Below are positions 11,351 to 23,330 of a stretch of DNA of 64,000 bases, in pieces (the first letter of the stretch is position 1; each line of letters opens with the position of its first letter). The notes under the pieces were generated by a model. It made no database searches and was not told where the DNA came from. It worked only from the letters and a program-made list of their open reading frames with translations. This DNA comes from Planoprotostelium fungivorum. Its lineage: Eukaryota > Evosea > Variosea > Cavosteliida > Cavosteliaceae. Position numbers and translations under genes: made by a program. The DNA lies in NCBI GenBank assembly GCA_003024175.1, contig MDYQ01000018.1, forward strand, positions 1 through 64,000. The letters are read 5' to 3'.

Positions 11351-12575
11351 ATGGGTTCCTCTCAACAACCTCTACTAGGTGGTGAAGATCTTCACCTGTC
11401 ACCATCTGAAAAGGATCAAATATTACACAAGATCAACCGCCAGTGAGCGTGAATCCTCTCGATCTCTTCCTTGATTGTTTTCTCAGGTGGAATCTAAAGT
11501 TCGTAATGCCCGTCTTTATAGTTTTCACCGTTTGCGGCTGCATCGGAATCTTCCTGACAGCCAACATCCTCAAAAATGACCAAATCTTGATCTCTCTATC
11601 CGGACTCGCCCTCGTCGCTCTTGCATATGGAATCGCGAGTTGGGTGTGGATGAAAAACGATGCAAGGTGAAATTCACCAGTCATTCTGGAACTGAAACAA
11701 ACACAGGGAAAAGGCAGCGGCGGCCCAGCTCTTCGAAGAGCAGTACATTGGAGCTTGGAGGTTTGAGCCACACATGTGGAGAGATTTCGCCAGATACCTC
11801 TTCGAACAGAAGTCGATGCAGACGTGGATCATGGTCGCCATGTCTGTCTTCGTCTTAGCCGGGGGCATCATCTCCTTCAGTATGTCGAACGCATCTTCTC
11901 TATCTTTCGTTGACCCTTCCCAGTCGCCATCGCGGCAACCAATCATACATTGAGCGTGGGCGTCATCTTCTGCATCACCATGATTGTTTCCCTCGTTAAA
12001 TTTACACTTTTTGCCGGCCTCGTCGGTGGGCAAGCTTTCTACCCTCGTTACAGAAGGTGATGTCATCCCCGATACCGGTGCCGACGGTGTCACAGTTACT
12101 CTCCTACCGTCCACTGTTGCGTGTTAGGCAGAGGCTCCATCTACCTACTCGGCACCATGTACATTCTGCAACCCGCTGCAGCTCGTTCTGCTTCAATGGT
12201 CTACAACTTGATATCTGTCACCTTAGAGGAGAAGATGATCGAAACCAATATGACCAAGATACTTCGTTTCGACACAATAACGCAGGCCAAGAAGGATGCA
12301 GTCAAGTTGGAGGTGGATGAGAAGAGTTAAAGGAGTCTGACATACGGTAGGTACCCGTGCCAGATCAGTTTGTGCAGAACGTCGGCAGATGGATGTACAC
12401 TCTGGCAGAAGGTTACACGGAGGATGTGACAAATACGTTGGAGGGTGCGGCAATGAAGGGAGAGGTGAGAGGAATGATCATGTCGTGAGAAGGAAAGTGA
12501 TGACTGACGAGACATCAGGTTGTACCTCAAGCTGTGGCAACGACGTACGTGACAGAGAATGACATCACACCATAA
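11351..12575 (+). CDS. Uncharacterised polytopic membrane protein (left copy)
   Basis: Seven exons (11351-11442, 11487-11666, 11707-11879, 11924-12056, 12132-12312, 12351-12464, 12519-12575) splice in frame to 309 residues. At least four hydrophobic segments can be seen: FVMPVFIVFTVCGCIGIF, ILISLSGLALVALAYGIA, WIMVAMSVFVLAGGIISF, and LSVGVIFCITMIVSLVKF. The C-terminal 110 residues are soluble. I do not recognise the family. The copy in the right arm has a 19-base deletion in the first membrane segment and a different C-terminus, so this left copy is the intact version. Confidence 0.7.
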
Positions 12576-12991
12576 GAAAGAATGTGATATTGTGAACAAT
12601 TATATAGATCTCACCTGTTCTATCTGATCGTCGCAAGCTTTCCATTCATGCTATATGAAGATTCTAAACGTTTCCTAAAGAGATGCAAGTCTTAATCTGG
12701 ATCTTGCTGGTACGGAAGATCACACAACTGGTTCCTTCATTTCGACCGACCATCATGCCAGAACATCTTGAACTTTTGTATCTGATCTTGGAACTTGGGC
12801 GTGGTCATGATAGCGATGAATAACTAGACAGAGTATGCCGCCAGTCCACATTTGGTGGCCATGTTCCACTTGTATAGTCTGTCGAACACATCTCTCGGCA
12901 TGGTGGAGGACTTCTCATCTTCGCGAGGAATTATCAATTTTATTTTTCTTTCCGCGAAGCGAATTTGCAACATGGGCGGGTGATCTTTGCC
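12576..12991. other. Intergenic stretch without a supported gene (left)
   Basis: About 415 bases between the membrane-protein stop and the polymerase start. It lies in a diverged tract: the right arm has about 80 extra bases here and many substitutions. It contains the promoter side of the polymerase gene; no conserved coding signal was seen. Confidence 0.5.
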
Positions 12992-15450
12992 ATGTTCTCA
13001 GGTCATCACTTTTTCATCGTCCATAAGAACATCGGTACCGTTCAACGTCGAGTTCTTCAACAGCAGATCTTGAACAAAGGTATGAATGTTTCTCTGAATG
13101 AAAGGCGTTCATATTAGAAAGGCGGTCGTGTCGTGGAGTCACCCAATGATCGAAATATAACTCACTACCTCGTCGAATCATCCGATGCATCATCAACCAT
13201 CTCGCAACAGCCATTTCAGGTGAGACTCACGCTCGTCTGATCGACTCACGCTAACGAATAGAATACGTCACAATTCGTCTTGCTGTCTTACGTCACAGAG
13301 AGTCTCAAGAAGGGTTCTCTCGTCGATGTTCAGCATCATCGCATCACTATACAGTCGATGCAACCAGTAGCTGACCAAAATCGTGGTACCAATCATCATC
13401 CATCCGCAAAGAAGATCAAGGTTGAATCATTGCATCATTCAGAAGATGGCATTCCCAAATGCAATCACGGTCTACCAGCAGCTCTACGTCAAGTGGTAGG
13501 TGTTCACCGTCCATCAGTTCATGATCTTTCATCAGAAGAAGGACGGTCCCAACACGGGGAAAATGTTTTATTGTTGCCAACAGCAATATCCCATGAAGCG
13601 ATGTAATTACTTTAGCTGGGGCCAGCCCAATGAAACCGTCATCACATCACCTCCCGCACCATCGGTAGTGAAGAAGGAGACCAAAGAAGGCAAAGGATGG
13701 TTGCATTACAGTTTCAGCGATGAAGAAGATGCAGAAGATCGTCTTGATGATGTGAAGATCGAGGTGATGAGACACCACGAGAAGTCCTGAGCCTTTCAGT
13801 ACCCACACACAGATGATCCCACGAATAACATCACGTGTCGATCTCCCCAATTATCCGGTTCAGAAGGTGTACAAGAAGAAATGTCGACAAAAAATAAGAG
13901 ACCATGGCAAGAGACATTACAGTCCACATACAGAGAAGAAGAGAGGGAGAAGAAAGAAGAGAGGGAGGAGAAAGGAAAGAAGGAGAAAAAAGAGAAGAGG
14001 AAATTGGGATGGTCAGAGATGTCATACGACACGGACGATTCGTCCCAAACGCCACCGAGCCCTCCCATCGCTCCGACGCAGGCCGATTCTACAACGAGCC
14101 AGATCCCTCCACCACCCGACCGATCGGCCAAGGGTGAGATGATGTCATCACGTAGGTCACGTGACCCGTACAGGTATGTGGAGGAAGGGGTTCGCTTGCC
14201 AACAGAACCCAAGTCAGATCGTTCAGAAGGAATCCCACCCCAACAAACACATCACCGACATCTTGTCCGTTCTACAACAGAAGAGCACGAGCCTGGGTGA
14301 CAAGTGGAGGGAATACGCCTACCGAAAAGGTGGAGCTGTAGCTCCACGATCGTTCTGACTCCATAGCCATCACCGCCCTGAAGAATTACCCGCAGAAAGT
14401 GGAGACGCTGGAAGAAGCGAGGGCCATCCGTGGTATCGGAGAAAAGATCGCAGTCAAGATCGGAGAGATCATCGATACCGGAGAATTAGGTCAAGCCAAG
14501 CACAGGGACGAATTCTCCGACGCATTAGAAGTCTTGTCTAAGATATGGGGTGCAGGTCCAACGACCGTACAGAGGTGGATCTCGCAGGGAGTCAGGTGAG
14601 GTAGAGGATAAGGAGGATGGTGATGGAGAGAAGAGGATTGGAAGACCTGAGGGGGAGACCTCAACTGCTGAATCACCAGACGAAAATTGGGCTGAAGCAT
14701 TACGAAGACTTTCAAAAGAGGATACCCAGGGAAGAAGTGTCGGCGATAGAAGCGAAAGTACAGCAGGTGCTGTCATGAGATCATCGATCGTCATGCACAT
14801 TGTGATGATGGTGGATGATGACACCGAACAGGTCTTGTATTCCATCGATAAGACCCTCAAAGGTTGCGCCGTGGGTTCTTATCGGAGGGGAAAGAAAGAT
14901 TGCGGTGATGTTGACATCATCGTCACATCGAAGAAAGGCCTCGATGTCGACAGAGTGAATGAACGTCGACACCCCCTTATATGACACCCATCAGATACTA
15001 GTGGGTTTAGTGGGTCTATTGCGTAAATGTGGATTGCTGACAGACGATCTGGCTGGTGCAAATGACAGAGAATCGAACAAGTACATGGGAGTCTGCCGAT
15101 TAGAAGGAAAAGAGACGTATAGGAGGATCGATATTCGGTGAGAAGACATGAAAGACCTCAACTCAATTGGACAGAGTGTATCCTCTTCACGAGTGGCCTC
15201 TGGCCCTTCTTTACTTCACGGGCTCGGATCATTTCAATCGATCGATGCGACTGTGGGCGAAGAAGAATGGATTTCATTTGAGGTGAGACGAACAGGGAGG
15301 GACACCGATTGAGAGGGAGATAGTGAGCACGAGATCACGAGGAGACACGTGAAGGGTTTGGAATCAGATCCGATCATGGTGACGAGTGAGGAGGATATCT
15401 TCAAGGTGCTGGGATTGGAATATAGAGCACCCGAAGACAGGGATGTATGA
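12992..15450 (+). CDS. Family X DNA polymerase with BRCT and GRF zinc finger (left copy)
   Basis: A multi-exon gene of about 11-12 exons. Domains in order: BRCT ([54 protein letters not shown]); a GRF-type zinc finger ([39 protein letters not shown], with C-H-C-C ligands); an acidic/Lys-rich linker; then the Pol beta/lambda core with the helix-hairpin-helix [15 protein letters not shown], 8-kDa/fingers [16 protein letters not shown], the catalytic [18 protein letters not shown] (two metal-binding Asp), RRIDI (third Asp), [15 protein letters not shown], and the C-terminal [13 protein letters not shown]. It should be a gap-filling repair polymerase. The GRF finger is the odd part: this module is known from APE2, TOP3A and NEIL3. 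The intron near 13867-13898 (32 bases) is the least sure. Confidence 0.88.
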
Positions 15451-15639
15451 TAAAGTATCGGTAGATGTGATTGTAAATGGAGCAGTTTAGGCTTATCGTC
15501 ACACTCGTAACCCAGTACCAATTTAAATTGAGCAAATTCAGTTCGCAGTAAATATGCATTGCTCTTGACGACACTGAATCGCTTGTTTATTCGCAAAAAA
15601 CATAACGAAAAATAAGAACTGTTTTCTTTATAGTATTGC

Positions 15640-17419
15640 TCAATCGTCTGCCAGAGGATTGGCGTGGGCGTTGATATTATCTTCGTACAGAGGATTGTTC
15701 TGTCAACGATGAGAAGAGACGTACGGGATGATTCCACCTGAATTCCTCCCGAGGATATACTACCAGCTTGGAGGTAGTCGAATCCCTTCTTACCGGCCAT
15801 ACCCAAAACAGCAGCTCCGGCAACACCTCCAACCACTTTTGAAGAATGAGAAACATAATCAACATGACACGATGATCGCGATGATGATCATGTCGATGAT
15901 GCGATGATAGTCACCTGCTCCGGCGACGACACCAGCGCTGATCCCTGCGATAGCTCCAATCGATAGTGGCTGGCACTGACATCCATCCTGACGCGTGTCA
16001 TCTTCCTCAAGCTTCACAAGCTCACCTTGGGATCGCATCTACAACGATCCGAAGGATAGCAGGGGTAAGATGTATTGAAGATACCGATCTATCTCCATCA
16101 GCTCTTCAATGTATGAAGTATCACCTGTGAGTCACAGTCCGTGATGATGCATTTGTTACCATAGTCCGGAACGGTTACATTCTTCGCCACACAACCCACG
16201 TTCGCCACACATTGTACGTCCTGATGACATCAGTGTCATCTCTATTTACATCACACCTGACACTTGTCATCGTTCGGACAGGTGAAGTTGACTGGTACGA
16301 TGGTCTTGTTGACACAAGTTAATACTATGCAAGGGTCCAAACTGTTTCGTAACACGTTCTCGCAAGAGGCCGTACCGTTCACCACGGTACACGTATCGAT
16401 GGTGCAATCGTTTCCATCGTCGCATGGATTGATGGTGTCTGAGCAGACGGCAGCAGAGCCACTCACTCGACAGGTCCTAGGTTGACAGATATCATCCGCA
16501 GAAGGACAAGCGGATTCGGTGGAACATTGTCCGGTCGTCAAGTTGCAAGAAGATACGAGGCAGGGAGAAGGGCTGACACACTTGTCTGCATGCTGACAAT
16601 TTCCATTGGCATCGCAAAATGCGATCTGTGAATGTTGGAAGATGTGAGAACTCTCCACGAAATCTCACCTTGCAGTTATCTTGAGGAAAGCAAGTTGTAC
16701 TGTTACATCCCTTGCAGTCTTGGGGTGTGTAGGTACCCTTGGCACAATTGTTCGAAGTCTTGTTACAATAGCCCCATCCACAGTCAACTGGGTTACTGCA
16801 ATCGATCGGCTTGTACTGACAGCCTCCACTCAGCGAGCATCCGACATATTCTTGACAAGCTACATTCTTCGGACAAGCATCCACCTCCGTGCAGCCACCA
16901 TTCGTGGGATTGCAAGTTCTCTTCGTACAGATGTCAGAGTCACATCCTCCCTTCTATTCACTCCATCAGCTTCTCCTCTTCCCTTGTTTTCACCTTCTGC
17001 GACCAGCAGCCGCTGTCCTTCGAACATCCATAGTTGTAACACTGATCGGCCAAATTGCACTGAGTCGATGTGTCTCTGTGCTGACAACCGTCGACGGCAT
17101 CACAAGTGTCCGCAGTACATTGGTTCTTGTCGTCACAGCTGATGGGAGCAAAATTGCACTTCTGGTCGATTGAGTTGGGATCGCAAGAGTCGACGGTGCA
17201 GACGGAATTATCGTTGCAAGTGCAGCAGCTCTGTCCATTGCCCCAGCAGATGGAGCATCGATCGATCTGGTCGCAGGTGAAACCCACGGAGGTGGAGGCG
17301 TAGAAGCCGCTACCGGGGGTATGTCTCTGTCGACATGTCAGATGACGTCACGCGATGTGGTGCGGTAGGGTGTCACCTCGCAGTAGAACATGTGGAAGGG
17401 GTAGGATCTGTTCACTGTT
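15640..17419 (-). pseudogene. PA14/fibro-slime cell-surface gene, 5'-truncated (left copy)
   Basis: Minus-strand copy of the cell-surface gene whose 5' end is in the spacer. It begins abruptly at the repeat edge within the exon encoding SYPFHMFYCE, so signal peptide and most of the PA14 domain are missing. The rest reads well: cysteine repeats of the CTDC type (DDGNDCTIDTC, DDKNQCTADTC), including KDCKGC-like cysteines that are frame-shifted in the right copy, then a Gly/Ala/Val membrane span (GVVAGA, GAAVLGMAGKK) and the tail NNPLYEDNINAHANPLADD. It has no start of its own in the spacer on this strand. Confidence 0.75.
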
Positions 17420-18407
17420 CTGACGGCTACTTTTAGAGATGTATGGCCTTGCTCACCCAATGCGTTGGGCGCTCCTGCTCCTTATAAGTGTGGCCAGAAG
17501 ACAACCGACCAAGTGGATTGTGCGAACAACACCTGCAGTCAGAATTTTGAATACACCGATTTCGGAAGGGTGACCATCCACAATGATCAGCCTCTTCTGA
17601 CATCATCCCGAGGTCTATTCTGGTAATGATCCGGACCCCGGCATCGTTCAGAACACGTTAGACAAGGACAACAAGCCTCAGTTCAATCCCAATTACAGAG
17701 GAAGATCGATCATCGATCCGACAGAGTTTCCACAATGGTTCCGCACTACCCCCAACTTCAATTTCCCCATCATCCAGAATCTCACATTCTTCAACTGTGA
17801 CCCTAAGGTCACCCAAGGTTGTGACGATCGTCTATATGTGAGTAGAGCAGAGAGACGATGTCGGTGACACCTTGCAGGTGAAGGACAACAGATGGAATGA
17901 TCAGACCGGTGTGGGTTACTGGTGAGTGTCATCAAATTACCCAGACACCATCTGATCTCATCGTCACACATGTTAATGGAAGGACAGGCCTTTAGATAAT
18001 AGAGGCTGGGGTGATTGGTGGAATCTCCCCGTGTCCAGGACTGACCACAACTTCGGTGGGATCCATCCTCACGTTTGAAACTGATGAAGGAAAGGTTTCA
18101 CCATGGAGATCGCCACACGATTCGTCTACAGAGGAGGAGAGGTGTGACCCTCACTTGCTCATATGATGAGCGACACATCACATTGACACATGATTACAGA
18201 TCTTCACCTTCAATGGAGACGATGACCTCTGGATCTTCATCAAGTGAGACGGATCTCGCAGCTCCGACTGACCACACATCCAGCAACAAGTTAGTCGTCG
18301 ATCTCGGAGGCGTTCATAACGGTCTACAACGAACCATCAATCTGGGTGGGCTTCCACCATTTAGATATTCTTTCATCTTTCTGAAGCTCCACAGACTCTC
18401 TCAGCTT
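17420..18407. other. Unique spacer at the centre of the inverted repeat
   Basis: About 988 bases present once. The spacer contains the start and most of the PA14/fibro-slime domain exons of the cell-surface gene that continues into the right arm. On its left edge the homologous reading frame in the left arm is cut in mid-exon near 17419, just upstream of the codons for a YPFHMFYCE-like motif. Confidence 0.85.
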
Positions 18408-20183
18408 AACGGTGAACAGATCCTACCCCTTCCACATGTTCTACTGCGAGGTAATACCCTACCGCATGACATCGCGTGACGTCATCTGACACGTCGACAG
18501 AGACATACCCCCGGTAGCGGCTTCTACGCCTCCACCTCCGTGGGTTTCACTTGCGATCAGATCGATCGATGCTCCATCTGCTGGGGCAATGGACAGAGCT
18601 GCTGCACTTGCAACGATAATTCCGTCTGCACCGTCGACTCTTGCGATCCCAACTCAATCGACCAGAAGTGCAATTTTGCTCCCATCAGCTGTGACGACAA
18701 GAACCAATGTACTGCGGACACTTGTGATGCCGTCGACGGTTGTCAGCACAGAGACACATCGACTCAGTGCAATTTGGCCGATCAGTGTTACAACTATGGA
18801 TGTTCGAAGGACAGCGGCTGCTGGTCGCAGAAGGTGAAAACAAGGGAAGAGGAGAAGCTGATGGAGTGAATAGAAGGGAGGATGTGACTCTGACATCTGT
18901 ACGAAGAGAACTTGCAATCCCACGAATGGTGGCTGCACGGAGGTGGATGCTTGTCCGAAGAATGTAGCTTGTCAAGAATATGTCGGATGCTCGCTGAGTG
19001 GAGGCTGTCAGTACAAGCCGATCGATTGCAGTAACCCAGTTGACTGTGGATGGGGCTATTGTAACAAGACTTCCAACACTTGTGCCAAGGGTACCTACAC
19101 CCCCAAGTCTGCAAGGGATGTAACAGTACAACCTGCGTTCTTCAAGATAACTGTAAGGTGAGATTTTGGATAGAATCTTACATTTTCTAACGTTCGCAGA
19201 TCGCATTCTGCGATGCCGATGGAAATTGTCAGCATGCAGACAAGTGTGTCAGTCCTTCTCCCTGCCTCGTCTCTTCCTGCAACGTGACGACCGGACAATG
19301 CTCCACCGAATCCGCTTGTCCTTCTACGGATGACATCTGTCAACCCAGGACCTGTCGAGTGAGTGGTTCAGCTGCCGTCTGCTCGGACACCATCAATCCG
19401 TGCGACGATGGAAACGATTGTACCATCGATACGTGCACCGTGGTGAACGGTACGGCCTCTTGCGAGAACGTCTTACGAACCAGTCCGGACCCGTGCATCG
19501 TATTAACTTGTGTCAACAAGACCATCGTACCGGTCAACTTCACCTGTCCGAACGATGACAAGTGTCAGGTATGACATATATAGAGATGAAACTGACGTCA
19601 TCAGGACGTACAATGCGTGGCGAACGTGGGTTGTGTGGCGAGGAATGTCACCGTTCCTGATTATGGTAACAAATGCATCATCACGGACTGTGACTCCCAG
19701 GTGAGATATCATAGACATTGAAGAGCTGATGGAGATAGATCGGTATCTTCAATACATCTTACCCTTGCTATCCTTCGGATCGTTGTAGATGCGATCCCAA
19801 GGTGAGCTTGTGAAGCTTGAGGAAGGTGACACCTGTTAGGATGGATGTCAGTGCCAGCCACTATCGATTGGAGCTATTGCAGGGATCAGCGCTGGTGTCG
19901 TCGCCGGAGCAGGTGACTTCATCGCATCATCGACATGATCATCGCGATCATCGTGTCATGGTGGTTATATTTCTCATTCTTCAAAAGTGGTCGGAGGTGT
20001 TGCTGGTGCTGCCGTTTTGGGTATGGCCGGTAAGAAAGGATTCGATTACCTTCAAGCTGGTAGTATATCTTCCGGAGGAATCCAGGTGAAATCATCCTGT
20101 ACGTCTCTTCTCATCGTTGACAGAACAATCCTCTGTACGAAGATAACATCAACGCACACGCCAATCCCCTGGCGGATGGATGA
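17439..20183 (+). CDS. PA14/fibro-slime, cysteine-repeat membrane protein (right copy)
   Basis: A cell-surface protein of the kind found in Dictyostelium (PSI/prespore-inducing type). A signal peptide (MRWALLLLIS) is followed by a fibro-slime PA14 domain: VYSGNDPDPGIVQNTL, GYWPLDNRGWGD, FTMEIATRFVYRGGE, FTFNGDDDLWIFINNKLVVD and YPFHMFYCERHTPGSGF. Cysteine-rich CTDC repeats follow, then one transmembrane segment with GxxxG-like spacing and a cytoplasmic tail containing NPLY. The start exon is uncertain (a 53-base intron at about 17493-17545 is assumed). Relative to the left arm this copy lacks 1 base in the cysteine region near 19100, which shifts the frame, so it may be non-functional or carry a sequencing error. 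Confidence 0.75.
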
Positions 20184-20376
20184 TTCAGCGGCACTATAAA
20201 AATTGCGGTCAGGAAAACTGATCTTATTTCTCGTACAAATAAACGAGCGAGCGATTCATAGCAATACTATCTACTGCGGACTAAATTTGATCACAAGGAA
20301 GTTCAGATTGAAACTGGAGTGCGAGTATGACAAGCCCTAAACCGATCCATTCACAGTCACATCTGCCGATACTTTA

Positions 20377-22835
20377 TCATACATCCCTGTCTTCGGGTGC
20401 TCTATATTCCAATCCCAGTACCTTGAAGACATCCTCCTCACTCGTCACCATGATCGGATCTGATTCCAAACCCTTCACGTGTCTCCTCGTGATCTCGTGC
20501 TCACTATCTCCCTCTCAATCGGTGTCCCTCCCTGTTCGTCTCACCTCAAATGAAATCCATTCTTCTTCGCCCACAGTCGCATCGATCGATTGAAATGATC
20601 CGAGCCCGTGAAGTAAAGAAGGGCCAGAGGCCACTCGTGAAGAGGATACACTCTGTCCAATTGAGTTGAGGTCTTTCATGTCTTCTCACCGAATATCGAT
20701 CCTCCTATACGTCTCTTTTCCTTCTAATCGGCAGACTCCCATGTACTTGTTCGATTCTCTGTCATTTGCACCAGCCAGATCGTCTGTCAGCAATCCACAT
20801 TTACGCAATAGACCCACTAAACCCACTAGTATCTGATGGGTGTCATATAAGGGGGTGTCGACGTTCATTCACTCTGTCGACATCGAGGCCTTTCTTCGAT
20901 GTGACGATGATGTCAACATCACCGCAATCTTTCTTTCCCCTCCGATAAGAACCCACGGCGCAACCTTTGAGGGTCTTATCGATGGAATACAAGACCTGTT
21001 CGGTGTCATCATCCACCATCATCACAATGTGCATGACGATCGATGATCTCATGACAGCACCTGCTGTACTTTCGCTTCTATCGCCGACACTTCTTCCCTG
21101 GGTATCCTCTTTTGAAAGTCTTCGTAATGCTTCAGCCCAATTTTCGTCTGGTGATTCAGCAGTTGAGGTCTCCCCCTCAGGTCTTCCAATCCTCTTCTCT
21201 CCATCACCATCCTCCTTATCCTCTACCTCACCTGACTCCCTGCGAGATCCACCTCTGTACGGTCGTTGGACCTGCACCCCATATCTTAGACAAGACTTCT
21301 AATGCGTCGGAGAATTCGTCCCTGTGCTTGGCTTGACCTAATTCTCCGGTATCGATGATCTCTCCGATCTTGACTGCGATCTTTTCTCCGATACCACGGA
21401 TGGCCCTCGCTTCTTCCAGCGTCTCCACTTTCTGCGGGTAATTCTTCAGGGCGGTGATGGCTATGGAGTCAGAACGATCGTGGAGCTACAGCTCCACCTT
21501 TTCGGTAGGCGTATTCCCTCCACTTGTCACCCAGGCTCGTGCTCTTCTGTTGTAGAACGGACAAGATGTCGGTGATGTGTTTGTTGGGGTGGGATTCCTT
21601 CTGAACGATCTGACTTGGGTTCTGTTGGCAAGCGAACCCCTTCCTCCACATACCTGTACGGGTCACGTGACCTACGTGATGACATCATCTCACCCTTGGC
21701 CGATCGGTCGGGTGGTGGAGGGATCTGGCTCGTTGTAGAATCGGCCTGCGTCGGAGCGATGGGAGGGCTCGGTGGCGTTTGGGACGAATCGTCCGTGTCG
21801 TATGACATCTCTGACCATCCCAATTTCCTCTTCTCTTTTTTCTCCTTCTTTCCTTTCTCCTCCCTCTCTTCTTTCTTCTCCCTCTCTTCTTCTCTGTATG
21901 TGGACTGTAATGTCTCTTGCCATGGTCTCTTATTTTTTGTCGACATTTCTTCTTGTACACCTTCTGAACCGGATAATTGGGGAGATCGACACGTGATGTT
22001 ATTCGTGGGATCATCTGTGTGTGGGTACTGAAAGGCTCAGGACTTCTCGTGGTGTCTCATCACCTCGATCTTCACATCATCAAGACGATCTTCTGCATCT
22101 TCTTCATCGCTGAAACTGTAATGCAACCATCCTTTGCCTTCTTTGGTCTCCTTCTTCACTACCGATGGTGCGGGAGGTGATGTGATGACGGTTTCATTGG
22201 GCTGGCCCCAGCTAAAGTAATTACATCGCTTCATGGGATATTGCTGTTGGCAACAATAAAACATTTTCCCCGTGTTGGGACCGTCCTTCTTCTGATGAAA
22301 GATCATGAACTGATGGACGGTGAACACCTACCACTTGACGTAGAGCTGCTGGTAGACCGTGATTGCATTTGGGAATGCCATCTTCTGAATGATGCAATGA
22401 TTCAACCTTGATCTTCTTTGCGGATGGATGATGATTGGTACCACGATTTTGGTCAGCTACTGGTTGCATCGACTGTATAGTGATGCGATGATGCTGAACA
22501 TCGACGAGAGAACCCTTCTTGAGACTCTCTGTGACGTAAGACAGCAAGACGAATTGTGACGTATTCTATTCGTTAGCGTGAGTCGATCAGACGAGCGTGA
22601 GTCTCACCTGAAATGGCTGTTGCGAGATGGTTGATGATGCATCGGATGATTCGACGAGGTAGTGAGTTATATTTCGATCATTGGGTGACTCCACGACACG
22701 ACCGCCTTTCTAATATGAACGCCTTTCATTCAGAGAAACATTCATACCTTTGTTCAAGATCTGCTGTTGAAGAACTCGACGTTGAACGGTACCGATGTTC
22801 TTATGGACGATGAAAAAGTGATGACCTGAGAACAT
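20377..22835 (-). CDS. Family X DNA polymerase with BRCT and GRF zinc finger (right copy)
   Basis: Mirror copy of the gene at 12992-15450. The coding sequence is the same in nearly every exon; one visible change is Val for Ile in the last exon (EEDVFKVLG against EEDIFKVLG). All domains described for the left copy are present, so two polymerase genes would be functional if the palindrome is real. Confidence 0.85.
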
Positions 22836-23330
22836 GGCAAAGATCACCCGCCCATGTTGCAAATTCGCTTCGCGGAAAGAAAAACAAAAGCGAATAAAAT
22901 TGATAATTCCTCGCGAAGATGAGAAGTCCTCCTCCACCATGCCGAGAGATGTGCTCGATAGATTGTACAAGTGGAATATGACCACCAAATGTGGACTGGC
23001 CGCATACTCTGTCTGGTCATACATCGCTAGACCACGCCAAGTTCCAAGAGCAGATACAAAAGTTCTAGTTGTTCTGGCATGTTGGACGGTCGAAATAAAA
23101 CAAAAGAACCAGTTGTGTGATCTTCCGTACCAGCAAGATCCCGATTAAGACTTGCATCTGTTTAGGAAACTTTTAGTCGAATCTCAGATTCTATGATAGC
23201 GTGAATGGAAAGCTTGCGACGATCATTTCTTTTTCTCCCTGACTCCAACGCCAAGGATGAAGGGCGTATCTCTCCAGCACGAAAAAAGAAGTTCAGACAA
23301 ATTGAGATAGAACAGGTGAGATCTATATAA
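22836..23330. other. Intergenic stretch with an arm-specific insertion (right)
   Basis: Counterpart of 12576-12991. It holds about 80 bases (near 23233-23312) with no match in the left arm. In this arm the frame of the membrane-protein gene stays open through the insertion to about 23162 because a 7-base difference removes the stop used in the left copy. Confidence 0.55.

Larger units (their letters stand above)
1..17419. repeat. Left arm of giant inverted repeat
   Basis: This stretch reappears in reverse complement at 18408-35857. In the outer part, coordinates of matching features sum to 35857; further in they sum to 35827, and in the 11-12.5 kb tract to 35896-35924, so small indels lie between the tracts. 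The predicted proteins of 1-10500 and 13200-15400 are the same in both arms, while 10500-13200 and 15400-17419 diverge. The window starts inside the arm, so the true outer end may lie beyond it. A palindrome of this size can be real (gene-converted arms) or an assembly join of two haplotypes. The sequence alone cannot decide. Confidence 0.95.

Noticed and set aside
11152-11385. A 77-residue frame upstream of the left membrane-protein gene, with a 75-residue counterpart in the right arm.
   Set aside because: The two versions differ by compensating frame changes in the middle and overlap the start of the membrane-protein gene in another frame. It is more likely 5' leader than a protein.
15234-15836. 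A 200-residue minus-strand frame over the polymerase 3' end.
   Set aside because: It is a read-through of the last exons of the PA14 gene copy, across its proper stop frame, into antisense of the polymerase gene.
22834-23148. A 104-residue plus-strand frame opposite the polymerase promoter in the right arm.
   Set aside because: It is antisense to the start of the polymerase gene, and its left-arm counterpart does not stay open.
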